Of a stretch of 64,000 bases of DNA, positions 17,493-27,512 are shown in pieces. The first letter of the stretch is position 1. Every line of letters begins with the position of its first letter. Origin of the DNA: Lachnospiraceae bacterium UBA7729. Lineage in GTDB: Bacteria; Bacillota; Clostridia; Lachnospirales; Lachnospiraceae. The translations under genes and the position numbers were made by a program. The notes under the pieces are model-generated. The model was not told the origin of the DNA and searched no databases. It saw only the letters and a program-made list of their open reading frames with translations. The DNA lies in the NCBI GenBank assembly GCA_002482005.1, contig DLFD01000031.1, positions 39,505-103,504 of the forward strand. Direction: 5' to 3'.

Positions 17493-19172
17493 ATGCACGC
17501 TTTATATTCTATGATCCGCGGCAGCAGAAAGAAGCTCTGGTTCGCCATCATGGTGAATGCAGCATTCCTGCTGTTTCTGCTGCTGGTGACAAGGCCGTAT
17601 TACATTACCAATGATGATTTCACTCTTGCTACCTTTTTTAACCGGGGAAGAGCTCAGGATGGATGGACGGATATCTCCAGCTATCTTTTCGGAGTGATCG
17701 TCAGCGCCTGCTTCAAGGTGACGGCACAGCTCCCATGGTATACCATGTTCCTGTATGGGGCGACCTTCTTCTCCCTTACAGCGGTCACATATCTTCTGAT
17801 GAAACATTTTGAAGGATGGCCGGCAATGGCACTTTCAGGGATCCTGCTGGTCTACTTCGGGTATGAATGCTACGTGACGATCAACTTCACAAAGATCGCC
17901 GGGTGTGCGGCAGCAGCGGGAGCTTTCGTCATCTACTTCAGTGTGAGGGAACAGAAGAATAAGCCGGCAGGGGCAGTGATCGGGGCTCTGATGATCCTGA
18001 TGGGATATGTGATCCGGCCGGAGGAAGCGCTTGCGTCAGCGGTTTCGACTGCAGCAGGAGGAGTCTATCTGCTTCTGCGGATCCGTAAGGATGTTCCGCA
18101 GGGGGAGAGAGGAAAACGTTTTCTGAGATATGTCCTGCCCGTCGCCCTTGCAGGAGTGCTCGTGCTTGGAGCGAAAGCTTTCGATACCTATGCACTCCGT
18201 TCCAGCGAGGAGCGACAGGCTTATCAAAGATACATGGTTGCAAGGACCAGCATCATGGACTATGAGTTCCCCTCCTACGACAAGAACAAGGAAGCTTACG
18301 AGAAACTGGGGATCAACCGGAATGCATGGAATCTGTATCGCGGATGGAATTTCTACGACACAGAGAAGTTCGGAGTCGAGACGATGGAGGAAGTCGAAAA
18401 ACTCCAGACTCCGAAGAAGCTCAGCATGGATACAGTCAGAGACTTTCTGAAGAAATATCCGGACATGTTCTTTGAAAATCAGATCTTTCTGGTATATTTG
18501 TTTATCCTTGTTCTGGTGGTCCTGTACGGGAAACACAACAAGGAGAGCCTGATCTCGATCCTTCTTCACCTGGCGCTTATGTTCGTGCTGTTCTTCTACC
18601 TGTTCTATGAGGGCAGGTATGGAATCAGAAGAGCCGATGTGGGAATCTGGTGGGGCGGTATCCTCGGTCTGCTGGTGATCCTTGATCAGAAACGGCTCAG
18701 GATGGAACCGAAGACGGCGATCGCACTTGCTCTGTTTGCGCTGATCATCAGTCAGGCCGACTGGAAGCCGAACTACCGAAGACAGACAAAGCATAACAGA
18801 GAGGCTGAAATCTCAAATCAGAACTATACAAGTATCCTTTCCAATGACCAGGAACATCTGTACATCTGCATGACGGGGGCATATTTCCCGACGAGTGCAT
18901 ATGGACCTTTCGACCGTGTTCCAGTCGGAGCGCTTTCCAATATCGTCACGCTGGGAGGCTGGGCTGCACAGAGTGTTCCTTTCGTTGATGTCTACGCCAG
19001 ATATGGCGTCACAAATCCGTTCCGTGATATGATCGGAAGCGATACGATCCGCGTGGTCACACGAAAGACGGATATGCTTGTCCAGTATCTGAGGGATTAT
19101 TACGATCCTGACTGCACTGCGGAAGAGGTGGACAAGATCGGGAAGTACAGCATCTATGCTATCCGGAAGTGA
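17493..19172 (+). CDS. Polytopic membrane protein, GT-C-like, tandem paralogue 3
   Basis: 559 residues, third copy of the family. It shows RKKLWFAIMVNAAFLLFLLL, ITNDDFTLATF in the first outer loop, and the C-terminal YGPFDRVPVGALSNIVTLGGW with YGVTNPFRDMIGSD. GGAGGAA precedes the ATG. It ends the operon; a promoter for the next gene follows. Function is unknown beyond the GT-C-like inference. Confidence 0.6.
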   Translation: MHALYSMIRGSRKKLWFAIMVNAAFLLFLLLVTRPYYITNDDFTLATFFNRGRAQDGWTDISSYLFGVIVSACFKVTAQLPWYTMFLYGATFFSLTAVTYLLMKHFEGWPAMALSGILLVYFGYECYVTINFTKIAGCAAAAGAFVIYFSVREQKNKPAGAVIGALMILMGYVIRPEEALASAVSTAAGGVYLLLRIRKDVPQGERGKRFLRYVLPVALAGVLVLGAKAFDTYALRSSEERQAYQRYMVARTSIMDYEFPSYDKNKEAYEKLGINRNAWNLYRGWNFYDTEKFGVETMEEVEKLQTPKKLSMDTVRDFLKKYPDMFFENQIFLVYLFILVLVVLYGKHNKESLISILLHLALMFVLFFYLFYEGRYGIRRADVGIWWGGILGLLVILDQKRLRMEPKTAIALALFALIISQADWKPNYRRQTKHNREAEISNQNYTSILSNDQEHLYICMTGAYFPTSAYGPFDRVPVGALSNIVTLGGWAAQSVPFVDVYARYGVTNPFRDMIGSDTIRVVTRKTDMLVQYLRDYYDPDCTAEEVDKIGKYSIYAIRK

Positions 19173-19189
19173 ATTAAGGAATTCTTAAT
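19173..19189. promoter_or_regulatory. Short perfect inverted repeat before the L,D-transpeptidase promoter
   Basis: ATTAAG and CTTAAT arms around a 5-base centre, 20 bases upstream of the -35. It could be an operator; nothing identifies the regulator. Confidence 0.3.
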
Positions 19190-19209
19190 ACTTTCTTCTG
19201 TGGGGTTTC

Positions 19210-19239
19210 TTGAATCCGGCAAAATGGATATGCTATACT
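19210..19239 (+). promoter_or_regulatory. Promoter of the L,D-transpeptidase gene
   Basis: TTGAAT, an 18-base spacer, then TATACT preceded by TGC (extended -10). It lies 69 bases before the chosen start and rules out the longer reading frame that begins at 19200. Confidence 0.7.
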
Positions 19240-19307
19240 GTACATATTATAAAAAGTATTGTGATTTTATTACATTCGGGGCTGGGGATTGTATGAAAGG
19301 ACAGAAG

Positions 19308-20039
19308 ATGAAGAAGTTTCGGAAGTTGCTGCTGATGGTGATCATGGCAGTCATGATGCTGGTCCCGGCAGATCTGGCATTCGCTGATATGCCGATTCCG
19401 CCGATCAAGCCGAACGATCCGATCCAGAGAGTGAGCACGCTCAAGTGGAAAGGGGAACTGCTTGTAAGTGTAAGAACCAAGTACGGCAGATTCCGTGCCG
19501 GCAAGAAAGTCACGATTCTGAAGACCGGCTACAAGTGCACTATCCTTCTGAAGGGTCATAAATTCAAGATCGCAAGAAGATACCTCAGAATCACCGAAGA
19601 TCTTGCCAGCATCGTCAAAGGCAAGGATTATAATACAAAGACGAAGATATATTTCGCAAACAAGGTGAAGCGCAAGAGCAAGACCAAGTATTTCATCTGG
19701 GTCTCCCTTGATAAACAGAGAGTCAATATCTACAAGGGGTCGAGTAAGCGCTGGAGACTGTACAAGGTCTATAAGTGTACGACTGGCATCGCTGCCAGTA
19801 CCCCGCTTGGCTATCATACGATCGGATGGAAACTCCCAAGTTTTACCGGTCAGTATGGGTCGCCCTTGTATTATTACATGGAATTTGCAGGAAGCGGTTT
19901 CCATATATGGCCAGGCTACGGAGGCGCGGGTCTGATCGGCAAGCATACGCAGTCTCATGGCTGCATCAGGCTTACCGCCAGTGCAGCAGAATGGATGTAT
20001 AAACATATTCCGATCGGTACAAAGGTCTATATCTACTGA
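19308..20039 (+). CDS. Exported L,D-transpeptidase (YkuD family)
   Basis: Cross-links peptidoglycan through 3-3 bonds or attaches proteins to it, outside the membrane. From the ATG at 19308 (GAAAGG 6 bases upstream) the protein is 243 residues: a signal peptide (KKFRKLLLMVIMAVMML, cleaved near AFA), a very basic ~110-residue region with SH3-like strand spacing, and the YkuD domain ending in SHGCIRL with the catalytic cysteine and an upstream FHIW histidine. An in-frame ATG at 19293 is the alternative start. The gene has its own promoter and terminator. Confidence 0.88.
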   Translation: MKKFRKLLLMVIMAVMMLVPADLAFADMPIPPIKPNDPIQRVSTLKWKGELLVSVRTKYGRFRAGKKVTILKTGYKCTILLKGHKFKIARRYLRITEDLASIVKGKDYNTKTKIYFANKVKRKSKTKYFIWVSLDKQRVNIYKGSSKRWRLYKVYKCTTGIAASTPLGYHTIGWKLPSFTGQYGSPLYYYMEFAGSGFHIWPGYGGAGLIGKHTQSHGCIRLTASAAEWMYKHIPIGTKVYIY

Positions 20040-20087
20040 CCTGGCATCCCTTTTCCCGGGAATATATGATCAGAAACGAGATTACAC

Positions 20088-20124
20088 GAGCCGGTGCTTC
20101 GGAAGGCGGAGCACCGGCTCCTTT
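20088..20124 (+). terminator. Terminator after the L,D-transpeptidase gene
   Basis: An 11-bp perfect stem GAGCCGGTGCT / AGCACCGGCTC with an 11-base loop, followed by CTTT. The T run is short, so termination may be partial. Confidence 0.7.
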
Positions 20125-20143
20125 ACTGCCGATCGTATTTCCG

Positions 20144-20172
20144 TTGCAATTTATCCCAAATGACGATAGAAT
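20144..20172 (+). promoter_or_regulatory. Promoter of the WbqC-YfhO-GT2 glycan operon
   Basis: TTGCAA and TAGAAT spaced by 17 bases, 40 bases before the wbqC-like start. Confidence 0.6.
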
Positions 20173-20212
20173 AGATAAGCATTTTACAGAAAAAAGAGGA
20201 AGAGGGAAGGTT

Positions 20213-20914
20213 ATGAAAAAAGTAGCGATCTTACAGTCTGACTATATCCCGTGGAAGGGATATTTTGACATCATCAATAAGGTAGACGAATTCATCCTCT
20301 ACGATGATATGCAGTACACCAAAAGAGACTGGAGAAACCGCAACCAGATCAAGACTCCGAACGGCATGCTTTGGCTGACGATCCCGGTAGAGACCAAGGG
20401 AAAGTACTTCCAGAAGATCAATGAGACCAGGGTGACGAGTCATAAGTGGGCCCATGAGCACTGGCGCAGTATTTCACTCAATTATTCCAAGGCACCGCAT
20501 TTCAGCGAGTATTCGGACTGGCTTCAGGACCTGTACAGCCAGGCAGAGGGCATGGATATGCTCAGTGACATCAACCACCTCTTTCTGACGGAGATCTGCA
20601 GGCAGCTCGGCATCAGGACTAAGATCACATGGTCATCGGATTATACACTTGCAGACGGAAAGACCGAAAGACTTGCACAGCTTGTCCTCTCTGCGGGAGG
20701 CAGCTATTATCTGTCCGGACCGGCGGCGAAGGACTATATCGTCGATCAGGTATTTGAGGATGCAGGTGTGCAGCTTGAATATATGAATTATGAAGGGTAT
20801 CCGGAATATCCGCAGCTGTACGGTGATTTCACACACAATGTCAGTGTCCTTGACCTGCTTTTCATGGAAGGAAAGGATGCTCCGAAGTATATGCTTAGTT
20901 TCAGCGGCCAGTGA
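20213..20914 (+). CDS. WbqC-like family protein
   Basis: A 233-residue cytoplasmic protein of the WbqC family, found beside O-antigen and other surface-sugar genes; its chemistry is not firmly established, though an acyl/aminoacyl transfer to amino sugars has been suggested from context. Signature segments are AILQSDYIPWKGYFDIINKV, DDMQYTKRDWRNRNQIKTP and FLTEICRQLGI. The frame extends upstream, but the ATG at 20213 with GGAAGG before it gives the exact family N-terminus. First gene of an operon running to 29976. Confidence 0.82.
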   Translation: MKKVAILQSDYIPWKGYFDIINKVDEFILYDDMQYTKRDWRNRNQIKTPNGMLWLTIPVETKGKYFQKINETRVTSHKWAHEHWRSISLNYSKAPHFSEYSDWLQDLYSQAEGMDMLSDINHLFLTEICRQLGIRTKITWSSDYTLADGKTERLAQLVLSAGGSYYLSGPAAKDYIVDQVFEDAGVQLEYMNYEGYPEYPQLYGDFTHNVSVLDLLFMEGKDAPKYMLSFSGQ

Positions 20915-20956
20915 AAGTCAGCTCAGGCTTTCTCATCTGGCGGATGATCTGTATCT

Positions 20957-23644
20957 ATGGAGAATGATTTGAAGCCGATCACGAAGAGAAAATACATCCT
21001 CATATATACAATCATGTTCCTGGCCGTCTGTCTGGCTGTATTTGGCACTTTCCTTTCTGAGGGAAGGAGTCTTGTATGTACCGTGGATGGGGAATCTCAG
21101 TATATTCTCTATCTGCGGTATATGGGTCAGTATCTGAGAGAGAGTATCACTGGATTTTTCCATGGCGACTTCCGTCTCAGAGAGTTTGATTTTTCTATCG
21201 GGATCGGGGATGACATCGGCGCCATCGTCCGGTTCCATCCCCTTGATCTTCTTTCGGTATTTGTTCCGGCAAAGGATACGGAACAGCTCTACGCCATCAT
21301 TCTCCTTCTGCGTTTTTATCTGGCCGGTCTTGCCTTTTCAGCCTATGCGTTTTCCATGCATGCTTTTCCAGGAAGAGAAGAACTTCATGAAGCGAAGGCA
21401 GCCTGGGAAAATGTTCTGAGCGGCAGTCTTGTCTATATCTTCTGCGGATATATGCTGATCCGTGTTACCAATCATCCGACTTATGCCGCTCCTTTCGTTG
21501 TCTTTCCGCTGCTTCTTCTGGGAATGGAGAGAGTCCTTCAGAAAAAGGGCCTTCTGCTGTTTCCGGCAGCGGTCCTGCTTGGGTTCTGGAGCAATTATTA
21601 CTTTATGTATATCTGTTCCATAGGACTGCTTGTCTATGCGCTTCTGAGATATCCGGAGGCAGTGAGAGAGCAGAGACTGAAATCTTTCTTTTTTTATGCA
21701 GGGAAACTGGCTCTTCTCTATCTGCTGGGACTGATCTCTTCGATGCTGACGCTTCTTCCGGCACTCCTCCGGTACAGGGATTCCTACCGGACGAGCCAGA
21801 CATCTGTCATGCAGGATCTTTTTGTCTATGGGGATAAAAGGCGTTATGCTGCATGGTTTCTGAATATGATCAGCCCTTATCAGAGCTCCGGCAACGGACT
21901 CGCCCTTAATTTTTCGGTGATCGTTCTTCCGGCGATAGCCATACTGTTCACGACTGCGTTCCGGAAGTACCGGACTCTTCGACTTTCGCTTCTGCTGGAG
22001 CTTCTTGCGCTTCTCGTCCCTCTGTTCGGTTTTGTCTTTGCGGCTTTCAATAATGAGAACAACCGATGGATCTTCCTGATCGCCTTTTCACTGGGAATCT
22101 GCTGTGTGAGGACGATCGACTCTTTTGCCTGCCTGGAAGGGAAGCAGCTGCGTGCGGTGCTGTTTACCGGAGGACTGTTTGTCCTGCTGGTCCTTGCTGA
22201 GGCAGTTCTGGCTGGCAGAAATCGTTATAACGAGATCGGTGCGGCAGAGCTTGGCTGCCTGATCCTTCTGCTGCTGGTATTTCGGAAAAAGAGGACAAGC
22301 CTGCAGCGGGTACGCCGCCTGGTTCTTGCCGTGTGTGCTGTTTCATGCGGAATCGGCGGGATCATGACATATGCGCCTTTCGGGGGAGAGCTGTATCGCT
22401 CTTATCAGAAGAGCGGAGATACGATTGAGAGATATGAGCAGCTGGAACGCGGCGCTGCAGCAGATATCCCGGATGATTCCTTCTATCGTGTGGATGCAGG
22501 CGATGTGATGCATGGTCTCGAGAATTCCGCGGAGTTTTTCGGCTACAACAGCATCGGCATGTACAACAGTATTCTGAACAGAAGTCTGATCGAAACTCTG
22601 AATGAGGAGGACAATGTCGGGCTTGATGCGGTCACCCAGGTCCATGATCTGGACGGCTGGCCGGTCTCGGAGAATCTGGCTCATGTGAAATATTTCCTTG
22701 CAGATGAGAAAAACAGGAAGAAGGTTCCTTACGGATACTCATCGGAGCCTGTTATGAATAGGGGGAAGACCGGGGTATACGAGAACGAGAATCTGCTTGC
22801 AGCAGGGTATACGGCAGACCATTTCATCACATGGGAGAACTATCAGCGGCTTTCGGATATCGAAAAGGAGATGGTTAAGCTGGACGCGGTCGTCCTTCCG
22901 CGGGGGGATGATCATGCCGGAGAGCGGATGACGGAAGCCGGGCTTACCGAGGTCACAAAGCCGTCGGCAAGGATATCGGCTGCAGAGCCGGAGCTTTCTG
23001 AGAATGGAGAAAAGGTCACACTGCGCTTCCATGCGGAGAAAGGAACCTGCAGCTTTCTGAGACTGAAGGGACTTCATGGCTATTCAGATTATGAGCCTCT
23101 CTATGTCATCGCAGATGGGATCCGGACTCATGTCTATCTGAGGGGCAGCACGAATGTCTATACGATCGGAAGGACGGATTATCTGTTCAATCTTGGCTAT
23201 AACGATGAGGATGCCGAAAGAAAGGCAGTCATCCGTTTTTCTTCGCCGAAGGGATACAGACTGGACAAGGCGGAGATCCTTTCTGTCTCAATGGACGGAT
23301 ACGAAGAGAAGATAGCAGCGCTGAATGAGGAATCTCTGAAGAAAGAGAAGATCAGGGATGGACTTTTCGAGGGAGAGATCACTGTATCAAAGCCGAAGCT
23401 GGCGGTTTTCACCGCATCTGTGCAGAATGGATGGGACCTCTATGTGGACGGGGAGAAAACGCCTGTCCTGACCCTGAATGGCATGTATGCAGGCACTTGT
23501 CTGAAACCCGGCGTCCACCAGATCAGACTGGTCTACCATACGCCCGGACTTAGGAGCGGAGCTCTGTGCACTCTGCTCGGGCTTGTTTCTTTTCTGGCAC
23601 TGGCGGTATCTTCGCGGCGCAGAAAGAAAGAGAGAGATCTATGA
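20957..23644 (+). CDS. YfhO-family membrane glycosyltransferase, copy 1
   Basis: Large GT-C membrane protein (895 residues, normal for YfhO). In Bacillus, YfhO moves a sugar from undecaprenyl phosphate onto lipoteichoic acid outside the cell. The first outer loop has the family motif VDGESQYILYLRYMGQY and IGMGDD-like IGIGDDIGAIVRFHP; about 12-13 helices follow, FNNENNRWIF sits in a conserved loop, and a ~350-residue extracytoplasmic domain lies before the last helix. The stop overlaps the start of a second copy, so the pair is co-translated. Confidence 0.85.
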   Translation: MENDLKPITKRKYILIYTIMFLAVCLAVFGTFLSEGRSLVCTVDGESQYILYLRYMGQYLRESITGFFHGDFRLREFDFSIGIGDDIGAIVRFHPLDLLSVFVPAKDTEQLYAIILLLRFYLAGLAFSAYAFSMHAFPGREELHEAKAAWENVLSGSLVYIFCGYMLIRVTNHPTYAAPFVVFPLLLLGMERVLQKKGLLLFPAAVLLGFWSNYYFMYICSIGLLVYALLRYPEAVREQRLKSFFFYAGKLALLYLLGLISSMLTLLPALLRYRDSYRTSQTSVMQDLFVYGDKRRYAAWFLNMISPYQSSGNGLALNFSVIVLPAIAILFTTAFRKYRTLRLSLLLELLALLVPLFGFVFAAFNNENNRWIFLIAFSLGICCVRTIDSFACLEGKQLRAVLFTGGLFVLLVLAEAVLAGRNRYNEIGAAELGCLILLLLVFRKKRTSLQRVRRLVLAVCAVSCGIGGIMTYAPFGGELYRSYQKSGDTIERYEQLERGAAADIPDDSFYRVDAGDVMHGLENSAEFFGYNSIGMYNSILNRSLIETLNEEDNVGLDAVTQVHDLDGWPVSENLAHVKYFLADEKNRKKVPYGYSSEPVMNRGKTGVYENENLLAAGYTADHFITWENYQRLSDIEKEMVKLDAVVLPRGDDHAGERMTEAGLTEVTKPSARISAAEPELSENGEKVTLRFHAEKGTCSFLRLKGLHGYSDYEPLYVIADGIRTHVYLRGSTNVYTIGRTDYLFNLGYNDEDAERKAVIRFSSPKGYRLDKAEILSVSMDGYEEKIAALNEESLKKEKIRDGLFEGEITVSKPKLAVFTASVQNGWDLYVDGEKTPVLTLNGMYAGTCLKPGVHQIRLVYHTPGLRSGALCTLLGLVSFLALAVSSRRRKKERDL

Positions 23645-26457
23645 CCAAGAAGAAATACGGAAAGTATATCCTGATCTATACTTTGCTTTTTGCTGCCGTC
23701 TTTCTGGCAGTCTTTTTTCCATACCTTTCAGAGGGAAAGAATCTGATCGGCAAGGGCGACGGAGAATCTCAGTACATCCTTCAGCTCCGCTATATGGGGG
23801 AGTGGCTGAGGGAGACTTTTGCCGGATTTTTGCAAGGGAACCTGCAGCCAAGGCGTTTTGACTTCACGATCGGCATGGGTGACGATATCGGGGCGGTTGT
23901 ACGCTTTCATCCGCTGGATCTTCTCTCGGTCTTTGTCCCGGGGGAGAACACGGAAGGGCTATACAGTCTCCTGACGGTCCTGCGCTGCTATCTGGCCGGA
24001 CTCAGTCTGTCCGCTTATACATTTCACTTCGGGAAAAGCTTTAGAGCGGCTCTTTCCGGTGCGCTCTGCTATGTTTTCTGCGGGTTTACTTTCGGACTTG
24101 GGATCGTCCATCCGACTTATATGTCCCACATGATCCTCTTCCCGATGCTCATGCTGGGGGCAGAGTATATGATGGACCCGGAGAGAAAACATTCGCCGGC
24201 TCTCTTTATCATCTCGGCCGCACTCGGTTTCATCAGCAATTATTACTTCATGTATATCAGTTCCTTCGGCCTTCTGGCCTACGTGCTGATCCGCTTCTTC
24301 GCAATCTACAGAGAGGACAGGCTGAAAAACTTCTTCAGGCTTCTGGTCTCGATGATATTGGCTTATCTGACAGGACTGTGCATCTCTGCAGTTTTTCTGC
24401 TTCCGGCACTTCTCAGGTATGGAAGCAGTCTGAGGGCTGTCCATGATACAGAGAAGAACAGTCTTCTGTTTTATAAGGACAAGAGGCGGTATCTGGCCTG
24501 GTTCCTGAATATGATCACTCCGCTTCAGGCTTCCGGCAACGGGACCCATCTCAATTATTCGGTCACCCTGCTGCCGGCTGTGACCCTTGCCGCTGCCGCA
24601 GAGCGGCGCCGGAAAGAGGCGAGACAGCTGAGGGCGGGACTTTTCCTGCTCCTTCTTTGCCTGCTGCTGCCGGGACTTGGATATGTCCTGGCTGCCATGA
24701 ATAATGAGAATAACCGCTGGGTCTATCTGATCGCTTTTGCAGCAGCCGTGTCCGTCGGTTTCACGGCGGACCTGATGGGCTCGATGAGCAGAAAGGAGAG
24801 AAAGCTTGTCTTTCTGGTAACGGCAGTCTTTGATCTTGGATGTGCCGGCTGGTTCTTCCTGACGAGGAATGCTGTCTACCATCTTGCAGCGGCCATCGAG
24901 GTCACGGTATATGCGGCGGTCATGATCCTGATGAGCCGGAAAACCGCGTCACAAAAGCAGGAGGAACCCGGCGGCAGAGACAGAACAGCTGCAGAAGAGG
25001 GGACAGCTTCCGCCGGAAGATCTGAGCGGGCGGTACTCATCTTTACGGCGTTTTCCGTCGTGATCGCCGGCTTCATGACCTTCTCTCCGAGGTTCGGGAA
25101 TCTGGTCACCTACTATCAGGAGCAGGGGACTGCATTCAGCAGATATGAGAGATCAGCGTATTCCGTCTACAATACCGCAATGGAGAAGGAGAGCGGAAAG
25201 GACCGGCTTTTTGAGGATGGCTTCTACCGGGTCGATGGGGTCAGAAAAAATTCCTGGGAGGATAATTCATCTCTGCTTCTGGGATACCCGGGTATTCAGA
25301 TCTACAACAGTATCGTCAATGCGTCTGAGCTGAACATGATGAAGGAAAGCCAGAACATCGGAATGACTTCTATCCTCCATATCCAGTCCCTGGACGGCAG
25401 GACGGTCCCGGAAGAACTTGCAGGAGTGAAGTACTTTGCTTCGGACAGAAGCAATGCTGCTTCCATGCCTTACGGGTATTCATCCTCGGCGCTTGCTTCC
25501 GTCAGAAAATACAGTCTCTATGAAAATGAGAATCCGCTGCCTTTTGGCTTTACGGTGGATACGGTGATCTCCGGCAGTGATCTGGAAAAACTGTCTGTCG
25601 GAGGCGCTGATCTTGCCCTGCTTTCCGCGGCTTCGGTCGAGAAGCCTCAGGATGCAGGAAAGGATGAAGCGGAGACGTTCAGAGTACCGGAAGGACTGAA
25701 AGAGACGGACGGAAAGGAATTCGAAGAGCAGGTCCTGAAGGAAGATGGCACTTTCGTTCCGGGGCCTGAGTTGACCGAGAAGGACGGGACGCTTCATGCC
25801 GAAGGAAGAGACGGATACCTTCGCGCAGACTTCAGCAGAAAGCCAGGATACGAGTGCTATCTGCAGTTTCAGGGTCTGAAGCTTCTCGGCGGAACGGCCC
25901 TCGGCGGGGCGGTCGGTGTCTCTGCAAAGGGAATCGATAAAGAGGTCTATCTTGCGCTTGCCAACAATTCCTACGGAAGAGGTTCTGACGATTATACGGT
26001 CAATCTCGGCTATACTCCGGCAGATCAGAAGGAGAACACGGAAAGTCTTCAGATCGTTATCCCGAAAGGGTATACCATCCTCCTTCAGAAGATCCGTTTC
26101 CTGTATATCCCGATGGCAGGGTATGAGGAAAAGGTCTCGCGCCTGGGAGACCATGCACTGGAGAATGTCAGATTTGGAAAGGATGAGGTATCCGGAACGG
26201 TAAAGCTGGACCAGCCTGCATATATGATCTTCCAGATACCATACGGAAAAAGCTGGACTGCGGTGGTGAACGGGAAGAAAGTGGTCCCGGACAGAGCCGA
26301 CAGGTGCTATCTTGGACTTCCCCTGGGAAAAGGGGAGTCGGAGATCCGCCTGATCTACCGGTCGCCCGGAGTCAGGAGCGGAGGTATCCTTTCGCTTGCC
26401 GGACTGCTCGTATTCGCAGTGTTGTGTTATAATGAAAAGAAACGTAAAGAAAAATAA
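23641..26457 (+). CDS. YfhO-family membrane glycosyltransferase, copy 2
   Basis: 938 residues from an ATG that overlaps the stop of copy 1. The same layout is seen: KGDGESQYILQLRYMGEW, IGMGDDIGAVVRFHPLDLL, MNNENNRWVYLIAF and a long external C-terminal domain. The frame continues upstream into copy 1, but that part is out of the family alignment. The external domain has a longer insert than in copy 1 (around residues 680-740, rich in E and K). Two different YfhO enzymes suggest two acceptors or two sugars. Confidence 0.85.
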   Translation: MTKKKYGKYILIYTLLFAAVFLAVFFPYLSEGKNLIGKGDGESQYILQLRYMGEWLRETFAGFLQGNLQPRRFDFTIGMGDDIGAVVRFHPLDLLSVFVPGENTEGLYSLLTVLRCYLAGLSLSAYTFHFGKSFRAALSGALCYVFCGFTFGLGIVHPTYMSHMILFPMLMLGAEYMMDPERKHSPALFIISAALGFISNYYFMYISSFGLLAYVLIRFFAIYREDRLKNFFRLLVSMILAYLTGLCISAVFLLPALLRYGSSLRAVHDTEKNSLLFYKDKRRYLAWFLNMITPLQASGNGTHLNYSVTLLPAVTLAAAAERRRKEARQLRAGLFLLLLCLLLPGLGYVLAAMNNENNRWVYLIAFAAAVSVGFTADLMGSMSRKERKLVFLVTAVFDLGCAGWFFLTRNAVYHLAAAIEVTVYAAVMILMSRKTASQKQEEPGGRDRTAAEEGTASAGRSERAVLIFTAFSVVIAGFMTFSPRFGNLVTYYQEQGTAFSRYERSAYSVYNTAMEKESGKDRLFEDGFYRVDGVRKNSWEDNSSLLLGYPGIQIYNSIVNASELNMMKESQNIGMTSILHIQSLDGRTVPEELAGVKYFASDRSNAASMPYGYSSSALASVRKYSLYENENPLPFGFTVDTVISGSDLEKLSVGGADLALLSAASVEKPQDAGKDEAETFRVPEGLKETDGKEFEEQVLKEDGTFVPGPELTEKDGTLHAEGRDGYLRADFSRKPGYECYLQFQGLKLLGGTALGGAVGVSAKGIDKEVYLALANNSYGRGSDDYTVNLGYTPADQKENTESLQIVIPKGYTILLQKIRFLYIPMAGYEEKVSRLGDHALENVRFGKDEVSGTVKLDQPAYMIFQIPYGKSWTAVVNGKKVVPDRADRCYLGLPLGKGESEIRLIYRSPGVRSGGILSLAGLLVFAVLCYNEKKRKEK

Positions 26458-26474
26458 TCCGAGAGGTTCTATAT

Positions 26475-27512
26475 ATGCTGTACACGGTAGTGATACCTTG
26501 CTATAAGTCATCCCTTACGATCCGGAAAGTCGTCGAGGATACGATGGAGCAGTTCCGGGAGATGAAAGCAGGGGACCTGGAATTTGTCCTTGTCGATGAC
26601 TGCAGCCCGGACCAGGGGGCTACGGTAAGGGCGCTCAGAGGCCTTGTGAAGGACTACGCGAATGTCCGGGCGGTGGAGCTGGCGAAGAACGGAGGCCAGC
26701 ATAATGCCACTATGGCAGGACTTAATTTTGCAAAGGGAGATTATATCATCTCTATGGACGATGACGGTCAGACAAGTCCTACCCAGCTGCCTAAGCTGAT
26801 CGCCGAGATCGATAAGGGTTACGATATCGTCTACGGATATTATCCCCACAAACAGCATTCCAGGTTCCGCAATTTCGGAAGCCGCTTCAACCAGTGGACG
26901 ACCAGGGTCCTCCTTGACAAGCCGAAGGGTATGAAGACCAGCTCCTTCTGGATCATCCGCAGATTCGTCCGCGACTATGCAGTCCAGTACAGAAGCTCCT
27001 ATACCCATCTTCAGGGAGTGTTTCTGAGAGTGACTCGCAACATCAGCTGTATACCGGTCGAACATTTCAAAAGGGAAGTGGGAAAGTCCGGCTATACATT
27101 CAGAAAACTGGTGCAGCTGTGGGCTAATATCATCGGATTCTCCATCGTTCCGCTGAGACTGGCTACGGTCTTCGGCAATATCTTCGCCCTGGCCGGACTT
27201 GTGGGCATCATTGCCGTTCTGATCAGAAAGGCAGTGAGACCGGTCACGGCGATCGGCTGGCCTTCCCTGATGGTCACGATCTTCTTTTTCTCAGGTCTGA
27301 TCCTTATGTTCATGGGTCTGATCGGAGAATATATCGGAAGAATATTCCTGGGGCTCTGCAATAATCCGCAGTTTGTCGTCCGTCAGGTCGATGAGCAGGG
27401 AAGAAAGCCATATATCGTGAATGGAGACGGTGTCATCTTCGAGAGAGAAGAAGCGCCGGCTATGAAGGATAAGGAAGAAGAATCAGAAGAGAAAAGGGGT
27501 GTGTCAAAGTGA
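26475..27512 (+). CDS. ArnC/CsbB-like undecaprenyl-phosphate glycosyltransferase, copy 1
   Basis: GT2 enzyme (345 residues) that loads a sugar from a nucleotide donor onto undecaprenyl phosphate at the inner membrane face. Motifs: TVVIPCYKSSLTI, FVLVDDCSPDQG, AKNGGQHNATMAGL and SMDDDGQTSPTQ (the D-D-D and following residues as in ArnC). Two C-terminal helices (about 228-250 and 265-290) are typical of membrane-anchored members. The neighbours are YfhO transferases, giving a load-then-transfer pair as in CsbB/YfhO. No GtrA/GtcA flippase gene is visible in the window. Confidence 0.88.
   Translation: MLYTVVIPCYKSSLTIRKVVEDTMEQFREMKAGDLEFVLVDDCSPDQGATVRALRGLVKDYANVRAVELAKNGGQHNATMAGLNFAKGDYIISMDDDGQTSPTQLPKLIAEIDKGYDIVYGYYPHKQHSRFRNFGSRFNQWTTRVLLDKPKGMKTSSFWIIRRFVRDYAVQYRSSYTHLQGVFLRVTRNISCIPVEHFKREVGKSGYTFRKLVQLWANIIGFSIVPLRLATVFGNIFALAGLVGIIAVLIRKAVRPVTAIGWPSLMVTIFFFSGLILMFMGLIGEYIGRIFLGLCNNPQFVVRQVDEQGRKPYIVNGDGVIFEREEAPAMKDKEEESEEKRGVSK

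Noticed and set aside
19200..19307. Longer N-terminus for the L,D-transpeptidase
   Set aside because: That stretch contains the -35 and extended -10 promoter, and the signal peptide starts cleanly at 19308.
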